Positions 6,698 to 14,480 of a stretch of 23,917 nt of DNA are shown here, one piece after another. Under the pieces are notes generated by a model that was given only the letters and a program-made list of their open reading frames with translations, had not been told where the DNA came from and did not search any database. Location: the NCBI GenBank assembly GCA_002372545.1, contig DFHD01000059.1:1-23917 (forward strand). The letters run 5' to 3'. Each line of letters opens with the position of its first letter. Position 1 is the first letter of the stretch. Source of the stretch: Lachnospiraceae bacterium UBA3732. GTDB lineage: Bacteria; Bacillota; Clostridia; Lachnospirales; Lachnospiraceae. The position numbers and the translations under genes were made by a program.

Positions 6698-8368
6698 TCA
6701 GCCTTCCTCCCTCGGTCCTCCTGTGATGGCTGGCAGGAACTGCTTTTTCCGGGAGACCACTCCCGGCAGAAGAATACCGTCTCCCGACTTCTTGCAGCCG
6801 GTGAAGCAGGCCTTCAGCGTAGACTCGGCGCCCGCTCCCGCAGAGATCACTACGGAAGACTCCTCCAGAATATTGGTCAGGATAAGATACAGCCGGTCCA
6901 CACCATCCGCCTTCCGGATAGACTCCAGCTCCGGCGCTACCTTCTTCCGGATCTCATCGATCTCCGCCGTATCCATAGAGCTGACCTGGCCGATCCCCAC
7001 AGTCTGCTTATCAATGGGGAACCGCTTGAAATCCTGATGCACGATCTCATCCGGCGATTTCTGCGCAATATGGCTGCCGGCCCGGAACATCTTCTTTGCC
7101 AGCTCCTCTTCATTCACCCCGGCTATAATGCTGAGCTCATGACCGATCTTCCGGTCAAGCTCGGTGCACGTTGGCGAGCGATACAGCAGCGTATCCGAGA
7201 TCAGGGCGGAAAGCAGTATCCCCGCCATCTCCCTGGTCAGGGGCACCTGATTCTCTCTATACATCAGATATACAATGGAACAGGTGGAGCCGATGGGCTG
7301 GTTCCGGAAATAAACCGGCATGGTGGTATTGAGTGTGCCCAGCCGGTGATGATCGATAATCTCCATCACCTCAGCCGCATCAATGCCATCCACGGCCTGG
7401 GAACGTTCATTATGATCCACCAGGATCACCTGTTTCTTTCTTGCCCCGATAAGGTTCCGGCGGGAAAGCATGCCCACATAGTTGCCCTTCTCATCCTCCA
7501 CCGGGAAATACCGGTAACGGTGCTCCGCCATGATCGGCAGAACATCATCCAGAAAGTCGTCGGTCCGGAACTTCACAAGCCCTCTCTTCTTCATGAGATA
7601 TCGCAAGGGAAGACTCTGGATCACGAATCTCGCCGCTGTGAACGTATCGTAGGGTGTGCGGATAATGGTGCAGTTGTGCGTTTTTGCCATGTCCAGCATT
7701 TCATCCGAAAACTCCGCATCCAGACTGACGATCAGGCAGGAGGCGCCGTTTTCAATGGCCGTGGTCTGCACGCTCTTCCGGTTACCCAGGATCACGATAT
7801 CCCCCTTCTTAACAGCATCCTTCAGAATGTCTGCCGTTGAAGCTGCCACATGTACGGCTCCGGAGGAAATGATCTCATTTGGATCACCCAGAACCATACT
7901 GCCATCCAGCGCATATAGAATATTCTGGTAACGGGTCTTCGCATCCGAAAGGACCGTAGGCGCAGATACGCCCATACAGGTTTCCAGAAGGTCTCCCGTG
8001 GAGATAATGCCCTTCAGCCTGTTTCCTGCCGTGATGCATACCGTGACCACGTTATTGTCATGCATGATCTTCCAGGCTTCCTTTACGGATATTTCATCAC
8101 TGACTCCGGGGAGCCGGCGGAAATCCATATCACCAACGGTCGTCCGGACATCCTCCACAAGAAGAGGCGCCTTCAACCCGAAGCGTTTCAGCACATAAGC
8201 TGTTTCCTCGTTGACTCTGCCGCAGCGGCAGGCCACATGAGGCTTTCCCGTCACATATTCCTTCATATTTGCGTATGCGATAGCTGCGCAGATCGCATCG
8301 GTATCCGGATTCTTATGCCCGAATACATATACGGGACGTTCATCCGAAGTTTCTTTCATTTTTCCCAT
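6698..8368 (-). CDS. ppaC: Manganese-dependent (family II) inorganic pyrophosphatase with CBS and DRTGG domains
   Basis: About 556 residues from the ATG at 8368, which has GGGAGAG (8374-8380) at proper distance; a GTG at 8374 overlaps that site and is less likely. Domain order: DHH catalytic start (FGHKNPDTDAI), first CBS about 75-130, DRTGG about 140-250, second CBS about 255-310, DHH remainder (LVDHNERSQ and IIDHHRLG), then DHHA2 ending in SRKKQF, the substrate-binding Arg/Lys motif near the C terminus. It hydrolyses pyrophosphate to two phosphates in the cytosol using Mn2+ or Co2+. CBS-containing members are known to be inhibited by AMP or ADP and activated by ATP or diadenosine polyphosphates, so this enzyme should sense adenylate status. 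The HD hydrolase gene follows directly. Confidence 0.95.
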   Translation of the reverse strand: MGKMKETSDERPVYVFGHKNPDTDAICAAIAYANMKEYVTGKPHVACRCGRVNEETAYVLKRFGLKAPLLVEDVRTTVGDMDFRRLPGVSDEISVKEAWKIMHDNNVVTVCITAGNRLKGIISTGDLLETCMGVSAPTVLSDAKTRYQNILYALDGSMVLGDPNEIISSGAVHVAASTADILKDAVKKGDIVILGNRKSVQTTAIENGASCLIVSLDAEFSDEMLDMAKTHNCTIIRTPYDTFTAARFVIQSLPLRYLMKKRGLVKFRTDDFLDDVLPIMAEHRYRYFPVEDEKGNYVGMLSRRNLIGARKKQVILVDHNERSQAVDGIDAAEVMEIIDHHRLGTLNTTMPVYFRNQPIGSTCSIVYLMYRENQVPLTREMAGILLSALISDTLLYRSPTCTELDRKIGHELSIIAGVNEEELAKKMFRAGSHIAQKSPDEIVHQDFKRFPIDKQTVGIGQVSSMDTAEIDEIRKKVAPELESIRKADGVDRLYLILTNILEESSVVISAGAGAESTLKACFTGCKKSGDGILLPGVVSRKKQFLPAITGGPREEG

Positions 8369-8432
8369 ATACACTCTCCCGGGGAGGCTGCAGGCGCAGC
8401 GCTCAGGTCCTTACATTATGTCAACTAATTGT

Positions 8433-8462
8433 TTTCCAAGTTTCTTTCCAAGCTTCTTCCAG
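8433..8462. repeat. Phased TTTCCAAG-type short repeats upstream of the pyrophosphatase gene
   Basis: TTTCCAAG occurs at 8433-8440 and again at 8445-8452, followed by CTTCCAG at 8456-8462. The TTCCA cores are spaced 12 and 11 bases apart, about one helical turn, and a weaker TTCCC follows at 8467. On the coding strand of the pyrophosphatase gene these are CTTGGAAA copies, 65-95 bases before its start. They could be an operator or simply a purine-rich leader. Confidence 0.35.
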
Positions 8463-8488
8463 TGCTTTCCCCATGATCATGGAATGTA

Positions 8489-9595
8489 TCACTCAAACTG
8501 CCCGGCTACCAGCTTCAGGTTTTCGATGATGGGCAGTTGCTGGGGACAAATGCTCTCGCACTGACCGCAGCCGATGCAGTCGCTGGCCTTGCCGTAGGTC
8601 TTGGTGAGATTTTCATAATACTCCGCCTGGGGCGTCCAGCCCTTCTCCGCTGCTTCCTGCAGCTCTGCGTTATAAAGCGAGAAGTACCTGGGAATATTGA
8701 TGTTCATGGGACAGCCGGGTGCACAATAGTTGCAAGCCGTACAGGGGATTGCCCTGCTGCCGTTCAGTACAGCCACCGTCTTCCAGACGATCTTCATCTC
8801 TTCTTCATTCAGCGGCCGGAAATCCTGCATATAGGACGTATTGTCATCCAGCTGCGCTATATTGCTCATGCCGGAAAGCACCATACATACATTCTCCCAG
8901 CTTGCCGCAAAACGGATAGCCCAGGAAGGAATGGATGCATTCTGGTCATAAGCCTTCATGAGCCGCTCCGCCTCATCCGGAAGCTTTGCCAGCGTGCCGC
9001 CCCGCACAGGTTCCATAACGATCACCGGCTTCCCGTGCCGGGTGGCTGTGTCGTAGCACTCCTTCGCTCTTACGCCTGCGCTGTTCCAATCCAGATAATT
9101 CAGCTGGAGCTGTACATATTCCACCTCCGGATGCTCCGTCAATACCTTGTCCAGAAGCTCCGGCCCGTCATGGAAGGAAAAGCCTATATGCCTCACGTCT
9201 CCCGCTTCCTTTTTGTTCCGCAGCCAGGTCCAGCAGTCCAGACGGTCGTAAACCTCCACAGAGTGGGAATTCACATCATGAAGCCAGTAATAATCAAAAT
9301 AACCTGCTCCCGTCTTCCGGAGCTGTTCTCCGAAAACCTTGTCCCGGTCATCCTTTTGATGAATAAATCCGGAATGAAGCTTCGTGGTGATGGTATATCC
9401 GTCACGGGGATGCCGGGAGGTGATCGCCTCCTTTACCGCATCCTCACTCTTGAAATTGCAGTACATCCACGCCGTGTCAAAGTAGTCAAAGCCTCTTTCC
9501 AGAAAAAGATCCACCATACGGCAGGTTTCCTTAAGATCGATCTCGCCGTCCGCTTCAGGAAGGCGCATAAGCCCAAATCCAAGCTTTCCCTTCAT
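8489..9595 (-). CDS. Aldo/keto reductase with C-terminal 2[4Fe-4S] ferredoxin domain
   Basis: A 368-residue predicted oxidoreductase of the COG1453 type. The N-terminal TIM barrel carries the aldo/keto reductase tetrad: Asp40 and Tyr45 in FDTAWMY, Lys72 in TTKL and His106 in YWLHDVN. The C-terminal part has two cysteine clusters, C285-C288-C291-C295 (CTACNYCAPGCP) and C340-C343-C346-C350 (CIGCGQCESICP), each fit for one [4Fe-4S] cluster. Such fusions are common in anaerobic Clostridia and presumably pass electrons between ferredoxin-like carriers and a carbonyl substrate, but the substrate is not known. It starts 59 bases after the SLH protein gene stop with no evident terminator between, so the two may be co-transcribed. 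A GGTGG lies a few bases before the ATG. Confidence 0.93.
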   Translation of the reverse strand: MKGKLGFGLMRLPEADGEIDLKETCRMVDLFLERGFDYFDTAWMYCNFKSEDAVKEAITSRHPRDGYTITTKLHSGFIHQKDDRDKVFGEQLRKTGAGYFDYYWLHDVNSHSVEVYDRLDCWTWLRNKKEAGDVRHIGFSFHDGPELLDKVLTEHPEVEYVQLQLNYLDWNSAGVRAKECYDTATRHGKPVIVMEPVRGGTLAKLPDEAERLMKAYDQNASIPSWAIRFAASWENVCMVLSGMSNIAQLDDNTSYMQDFRPLNEEEMKIVWKTVAVLNGSRAIPCTACNYCAPGCPMNINIPRYFSLYNAELQEAAEKGWTPQAEYYENLTKTYGKASDCIGCGQCESICPQQLPIIENLKLVAGQFE

Positions 9596-9654
9596 TTTCC
9601 ACCCTGTTCCTTTCTCCGGATCCCGATCCGCGGCAATTCCACATTTCTCCTGCT

Positions 9655-12147
9655 TTACTGTTCTTCTATAAACTGCTTATAGAAACGCATCAGAACGGAT
9701 GCGCACTCCTGTCTTGTGGTCTTATCCTTCGGCGCAAGTATGACCTCTCCCCCGGTTCCCTTCTTACCGGAGATCAGTCCCTCCGCATTCGCCCAGGCCA
9801 GAGCTTCTCTCGCCCAACCGGACACCTTACTGTAATCCGGATAAACGGTAATATCCGCCGATGCAGAGGTGTCTATCCCCATATAAACTGCTAAACGCAT
9901 CATCATGGAAGCCATTTCCTGACGGGTGATCTCATTCTTCGGTGAAAAGGTTGTATCTGAAGTTCCGGATACAACATTATTGCTGTATGCCCACCGGAGT
10001 GCATCGTAATAATACGCCGTTTCCTTTACATCTGTAAAGGGAAGTGTTCCGGACGCTCCCTTAGGATCGGCAAGGCGGTAAAGGGTGGATACAAACTCCG
10101 AACGTTTCAGATTATTTTTGGGATTAAAGGTGGTATAACCGTCGCCGTCCCGATCCGGATCTCCGGACATGATTCCCTTCCGGTGGACATATTTAACGCC
10201 TTCAAATACCCAGTTGCCCGGTTTCACCTTCACATCGCTGAAGATCCAATTATCAATGATCACTGTACCTGCCTCCAGAAGGCTCTCTCCCTTCTCATAA
10301 TATACACGGTCACTGATAATGATCTGGTTCTCTGCGAGGTTGGTGCCTCCGGAAGGACTGGTCGCGAGCATGCAGCCCCGATCGATCTGAATAGTGCCAT
10401 TTATTTCACCGGCCCGATCAGGATCAACAGACTGGCTGACCGGCTCAAACTTAATCCCGTAGCCATACCCCTCCACCGGATCCGCATTGCTATTCACCAG
10501 GGAAACTGTACCGGAATGCAGGATAAACCTATGCGAACTGGTATCGCCGTTGCCAAAATGCACGGGCGCCGTCTGACACTCGGCTGCAAGAATGCTTTCC
10601 CCATCCACAAGGATCGTACCGTCAATATTAGATACAACACTGTTATACTGCGGCATGTTTTTCCGGTCAATAAACACAAAGGCATTGTTCAGAATGCTGA
10701 TATTCCGGTTTGCCCATAAACCGGCCGCATACGTATCCTTTATTCTGAGCGAAACTCCATCTATGGTGATATCCCCTCCCGGAGTATCGTAAAATCCGGC
10801 ATAAATGCCGTAATAGCAATTCTCTACTTTGAGCGAACCATCGCCTGTAAGGGTGACGCTGCAGCCAGGACCGGCATTAAAGAAATCATATCTTCCCGAA
10901 CTGTCCGAGAAATAGTTATCACCGGAAATGATCACCGTAAGATCTTCGATCTGACTCATGATGATGCCATCACCCGGAATATCGCTTTTTTGTTCCGTCC
11001 ATTCATAATTGATCCCGTCAAGGGTCAGCTCGTTTTTCTCCGGATCAAAGATCGCGTGTCCGTTGCTGACAGAAATATCCAGCTTATTTTCCGCAAACTG
11101 CTGTCCATCGATCCAGAGACCATATTTTTCCGGCTCCACAGCCTCAATAAGCGCAGTCACAACATGGTATTCATCTACATTCGAACGGTAGATCTCCGCT
11201 GCCGCGCCATTGACGGTAACTGTGGCATCCGCAGCGAAATCGCAGCCTTCATCACGGAGAAGATAGATCTCTGCGAAATACTTCTGTCCCGGAACGATCT
11301 CCTGCGGCGCTATGCCATTTTCGGCAAACCAGTTTGTGCTGATAATGGTATAGGGCTCATTATCCAGCTTTTCCGCCTTGCCCTCGACAGCGCCTTCATA
11401 GGTTCCTACGGGCGGCTTTTCCAGACTGAAAGCCGCGCTGCTGATATATTGGGTGATATCCTTTTCAAATACAGCCACGATATCCAAATCGCCCTCCAAA
11501 GGAATGCGTATGGATTTTACTGTCACCTTATTTCCGTATACATCCTCGTAAGAGGAATCCTCGAAGCTGGTATATGTACGGTTATTCGTCAGATCACGGA
11601 ACTCCCGGACATGATACCCGTCTGCCGGACGGGCATAGAAATAAGGCGACCCCTCCGAAGTTAATACATAATGATCCGTCAGACTGGCAGCATAGTATTC
11701 ATCCCCCAAGCTGACCTCACCGCCGGGTGTTTTCCCCCGTGAATCCACAGCCGAAAAATGAACTGTCCAGCCCTGTTCATATAAGGCCGTCAGCGTACAG
11801 GTATTCTCGGGAACGGCCGCATCCGTAAGCGTGACCTCTTCACCGGCGGGAACAGCGTAGGAATAGCCCGGAACCTGCCAGCCTACAAAATAATAATGAT
11901 TCCCGGTATCCGGTGATAAACCGAAATCAGCCGGATCCGGCAGAGTCCACTTAAAATTCTTAGGGGCCTGAATCGTAACAGCTTCTCCTGTTCCCCCTTC
12001 TCCTGCGGCCAGCGTTACCTGGATTATTGTCGCAGCAAAGACATCCTGTTTCGCTGCCGGGACATATCCCAGTACCAGAAGAACTGCCAGAAGGATCCCC
12101 AATAATCTTCTTCCCTTCTTCATTCCCTTACTCATCCCTTTATTCAT
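9655..12147 (-). CDS. Secreted S-layer-homology (SLH) domain surface protein
   Basis: An 830-residue exported protein. Residues 1-38 form a signal peptide: a Lys/Arg-rich start, a hydrophobic run (LLGILLAVLLVLG) and a likely cleavage after VFA at 36-38. Residues about 40-240 look like extracellular beta-rich repeats (YYFVGWQVPG, VVAVFEKD). Residues about 360-640 contain repeated short strands (LTVIISGDNYF, ITIDGVSLRIKD, ISILNNAFVFID) like a right-handed beta-helix. Three C-terminal SLH modules span about 643-692, 704-755 and 769-825, with the anchor motif as KRSE at 681, TRQE at 741 and TRQE at 811; they would bind pyruvylated wall polymer. A DPDRDGDG stretch at 663-670 resembles a calcium loop. 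The first ATG is preceded by AAGGA at fitting distance. The substrate or ligand is unknown. Confidence 0.92.
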   Translation of the reverse strand: MNKGMSKGMKKGRRLLGILLAVLLVLGYVPAAKQDVFAATIIQVTLAAGEGGTGEAVTIQAPKNFKWTLPDPADFGLSPDTGNHYYFVGWQVPGYSYAVPAGEEVTLTDAAVPENTCTLTALYEQGWTVHFSAVDSRGKTPGGEVSLGDEYYAASLTDHYVLTSEGSPYFYARPADGYHVREFRDLTNNRTYTSFEDSSYEDVYGNKVTVKSIRIPLEGDLDIVAVFEKDITQYISSAAFSLEKPPVGTYEGAVEGKAEKLDNEPYTIISTNWFAENGIAPQEIVPGQKYFAEIYLLRDEGCDFAADATVTVNGAAAEIYRSNVDEYHVVTALIEAVEPEKYGLWIDGQQFAENKLDISVSNGHAIFDPEKNELTLDGINYEWTEQKSDIPGDGIIMSQIEDLTVIISGDNYFSDSSGRYDFFNAGPGCSVTLTGDGSLKVENCYYGIYAGFYDTPGGDITIDGVSLRIKDTYAAGLWANRNISILNNAFVFIDRKNMPQYNSVVSNIDGTILVDGESILAAECQTAPVHFGNGDTSSHRFILHSGTVSLVNSNADPVEGYGYGIKFEPVSQSVDPDRAGEINGTIQIDRGCMLATSPSGGTNLAENQIIISDRVYYEKGESLLEAGTVIIDNWIFSDVKVKPGNWVFEGVKYVHRKGIMSGDPDRDGDGYTTFNPKNNLKRSEFVSTLYRLADPKGASGTLPFTDVKETAYYYDALRWAYSNNVVSGTSDTTFSPKNEITRQEMASMMMRLAVYMGIDTSASADITVYPDYSKVSGWAREALAWANAEGLISGKKGTGGEVILAPKDKTTRQECASVLMRFYKQFIEEQ

Positions 12148-12263
12148 CCTTTATTCCTTCTCCCTTCTCCCCGATCGTCACTGCTTAGTAAGCATTTGTT
12201 CCGGTTATTTAAGAATCGATGTACTATCTGTCCGCATTAAAGCCGGCAGGCACAGTCCCTGTC

Positions 12264-12329
12264 TGTTTTCCGAACGCCGATCCACTCTGCATTACCGGGG
12301 ATTTGAGGTGCTGGGCTGTCCGGAAAACA
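12264..12329. repeat. Nine-base inverted repeat in the leader of the SLH gene
   Basis: TGTTTTCCG at 12264-12272 is the exact reverse complement of CGGAAAACA at 12321-12329, with 48 bases between. It lies in the roughly 312-base gap between the divergent SLH and trpS genes. If the minus-strand promoter at 12340-12368 is used, the element is inside the SLH transcript leader and could close a structured RNA domain. I could not match it to a known riboswitch. Confidence 0.4.
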
Positions 12330-12339
12330 TATCAATTAC

Positions 12340-12368
12340 AGATTACCAAAAATACTCATCAAAGACAA
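12340..12368 (-). promoter_or_regulatory. Candidate promoter for the SLH protein gene
   Basis: On the minus strand TTGTCT (12363-12368) and TAATCT (12340-12345) are 17 bases apart. It would give a leader of roughly 185 bases before the SLH start. Its -35 box is only 7 bases from the -35 box of the trpS promoter on the other strand, so the two promoters lie back to back. Confidence 0.45.
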
Positions 12369-12375
12369 GCACAGT

Positions 12376-12404
12376 TTGACTTTCCTGCCATTTCTATTTA
12401 TAAT
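12376..12404 (+). promoter_or_regulatory. Sigma-A promoter of trpS
   Basis: TTGACT at 12376-12381 and a perfect TATAAT at 12399-12404 are separated by 17 bases. Transcription would begin near 12411, leaving about 50 bases before the trpS start. This leader is too short for a T-box, and no T-box AGGGTGG-type sequence was found. Confidence 0.85.
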
Positions 12405-12459
12405 GAAACGTGCTGAAAAAAATAACTGCCATAATTATGAATACGCCCGGGAGGTACAA

Positions 12460-13551
12460 ATGGAAAAGATCATACTGACAGGAGACAGACCCACAGGAAA
12501 ACTTCATCTCGGCCACTATGTGGGGTCGCTGAAACGGCGTGTAGAGCTGCAGGATTCCGGTGAATACGATAAGATTTTCATCATGATCGCCGATGCGCAG
12601 GCTCTGACCGATAATTTTGATAATCCGGATAAGATCAGGGATAATATCATCGAGGTTGCCCTGGACTATCTTTCCGTAGGACTGGACCCGGCAAAGACAA
12701 ATCTTTTCATCCAGTCTGCCGTTCCGGAGCTGACAGAGCTCACCTTCTATTACATGAATATGGTAACGGTAGCCCGCCTGGAGCGGAATCCCACCATCAA
12801 GGCCGAGATTAAGCTGAGAGATTTCGAAACCGGTATCCCTGTAGGCTTCTTTACCTACCCCATCAGCCAGACCTCGGATATCACAGCCTTTAAGGCAACC
12901 GTTGTCCCCGTTGGCGAGGATCAGCTTCCCATGCTTGAACAGGCAAGAGAGATCGTTCGTAAGTTCAATGCAACCTATCACACGGATGTTCTCGTGGAGC
13001 CAAAGGCCATGATCCCGGAAAATGAGGTATGCTGCCGTCTTCCCGGCACTGACGGAAAGGCCAAGATGAGCAAGTCCCTGGGAAACTGCATCTATCTCTC
13101 CGACAGCGAGGCTGAGGTTAACCGCAAGGTAATGACCATGTATACCGATCCCGGACACATCAATATCACAGACCCCGGCAAGGTTGAGGGCAATACCGTA
13201 TTTACCTATCTGGACGCATTTTCGACAGAAAAGGATTTTGCCGATTTCCTGCCGGACTATAAGAATCTGGATGAGCTGAAGGACCACTACAGGAGAGGCG
13301 GTCTGGGAGATGTTAAGATCAAGAAATTCCTGCAGAAGGTACTGAACCGCGAGCTTGCGCCCATCAGAGAAAGAAGAGCCGCCTTCGAAAAGGATATTCC
13401 GGCAGTTTATGAGATCCTGAAAAAAGGAACTGCCGTCGCACAGCGTGCAGCGGCAGAAACTCTTGCTGAAGTAAAGGATGCCATGCGCATCAATTATTTC
13501 GATGATGCCGAGCTGATCAAAAGCCAGCAGGCCCGGTTCAATCAGCAATAA
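12460..13551 (+). CDS. trpS: Tryptophanyl-tRNA synthetase
   Basis: A 363-residue class I synthetase that charges tRNA-Trp. The HIGH motif appears as HLGH at 16-19 in PTGKLHLGHY, and KMSKS is intact at 202-206 in AKMSKSLGN. GDRPTGKLH and the VPVGEDQLPM segment are typical of bacterial TrpRS of the longer type. I chose the ATG at 12460 because GGGAGG lies just upstream and because any earlier in-frame start would fall inside the promoter hexamers at 12376-12404. The 3' end overlaps the oppositely oriented birA gene by 14 bases. Tryptophan control by a T-box is not seen here. Confidence 0.97.
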   Translation: MEKIILTGDRPTGKLHLGHYVGSLKRRVELQDSGEYDKIFIMIADAQALTDNFDNPDKIRDNIIEVALDYLSVGLDPAKTNLFIQSAVPELTELTFYYMNMVTVARLERNPTIKAEIKLRDFETGIPVGFFTYPISQTSDITAFKATVVPVGEDQLPMLEQAREIVRKFNATYHTDVLVEPKAMIPENEVCCRLPGTDGKAKMSKSLGNCIYLSDSEAEVNRKVMTMYTDPGHINITDPGKVEGNTVFTYLDAFSTEKDFADFLPDYKNLDELKDHYRRGGLGDVKIKKFLQKVLNRELAPIRERRAAFEKDIPAVYEILKKGTAVAQRAAAETLAEVKDAMRINYFDDAELIKSQQARFNQQ

Positions 13552-14470
13552 TGCTCCCCCGGGTCAGAACCATTCTGTTTCCGTTTTTCAAACGGACATG
13601 CAGGCTTCCATCCTCATCCATCTTCTCCTGTAATGCGGAGAAGGGCTTTCCGTTCAAATGATCCGCGGAGATAAATCTATGGGTTTCTCCTTCCCCGGAC
13701 AGGCGTTCACGGTAGTCCTGCATGGAAAAAGAAGGTGTCTTTTTCAGGAGCCTGCTGATCAGCAGGGCAGCCAGACGGTTTTTTCTGTTTCCGTCCTGCC
13801 CCCTCCAGGCATCCGTACGAATGCCTATACCAAGCACAAGTCCGGAAACGATCCCTGTTTCCATATCCAGAGACTGCTGGGTCAGTATCCCGGCAGTCTT
13901 TTTTTCGTCCTGAAGAATGCTATTCTTCCATAAGATCCTTGCAGCCTTCCCCGTAACCGCTTCTATTGCTTCTGCCGTAAACAGCGCGGCAAGGAATGAA
14001 ACCGGTTTACATTCAGCGCTCTTCGGATCCAGAATAACGCTGAGATAAACGCCGCCCTTTGGTGAATAAAAGCCGCTTTGTCCATGTCCCCGGCCGGCCG
14101 TCTGGCTTTCCGTCAGAATAACCGTTCCGTACAGCTTTTCTCTGTCTTCCTCCGACGCCTCTGTCAGAAGCCGCTCCGCCTCACGGTTTGTGGAAGTAAG
14201 CTCCGGATAAAACCGGATATCCGGGAGGCTTCGCATCTCTATTTTCAGCAGCTTAAGGATTCCCTCCTCCGAAAGAACATCGCTTTTCGGGGATAACCGG
14301 TAACCCCTTCGTGAAAAGGATTCGATGATATAGCCATCATCCCGAAGATTCTGAACTGCCTTCCATACGGCCCCGCGGGAAAGCCCCAGCTTATCGCCCA
14401 GTTCCTCACCGGAAAGAAAAATATCTCTATTTTCCTCCAGCCGGTTTAATACATATTCCTTCGTGTTCAT
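13538..14470 (-). CDS. birA: Biotin--[acetyl-CoA-carboxylase] ligase / biotin repressor (BirA-like), with altered motif
   Basis: A 310-residue cytoplasmic protein with the two-domain BirA plan. Residues about 1-60 are a winged helix-turn-helix (LGDKLGLSRGAVWKAVQNL, then RRGYRLS), suggesting a DNA-binding repressor role. The ligase domain has AGRGHG at 125-130, SPKGGVYLS at 136-144, KKTAGIL at 190-196 and LGIGI at 213-217; it would adenylate biotin and transfer it to a carboxylase Lys. Two oddities: the usual KWPND motif reads LWKNS at 180-184, and the usual GRGRRGR loop reads GRGHGQS. The KKxxGI lysine is kept. It may be an active but divergent ligase or mainly a regulator. It follows degV after 10 bases, with AAGG before the ATG, and overlaps the end of trpS tail to tail. 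Confidence 0.87.
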   Translation of the reverse strand: MNTKEYVLNRLEENRDIFLSGEELGDKLGLSRGAVWKAVQNLRDDGYIIESFSRRGYRLSPKSDVLSEEGILKLLKIEMRSLPDIRFYPELTSTNREAERLLTEASEEDREKLYGTVILTESQTAGRGHGQSGFYSPKGGVYLSVILDPKSAECKPVSFLAALFTAEAIEAVTGKAARILWKNSILQDEKKTAGILTQQSLDMETGIVSGLVLGIGIRTDAWRGQDGNRKNRLAALLISRLLKKTPSFSMQDYRERLSGEGETHRFISADHLNGKPFSALQEKMDEDGSLHVRLKNGNRMVLTRGSIIAD

Positions 14471-14480
14471 AATCTGCCTT

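Noticed and set aside
8410..8426. Perfect TTGACA hexamer on the minus strand upstream of the pyrophosphatase gene
   Set aside because: No acceptable -10 hexamer lies 15-19 bases downstream, so I did not call a promoter.
8475..8486. Perfect palindrome CCATGATCATGG region after the aldo/keto reductase stop
   Set aside because: Short, lacks a T-run, and no repeat of it was noticed elsewhere; probably chance.
12205..12459. T-box riboswitch expected ahead of trpS
   Set aside because: No AGGGTGG-type T-box sequence is present and the promoter leaves a leader of only about 50 bases.
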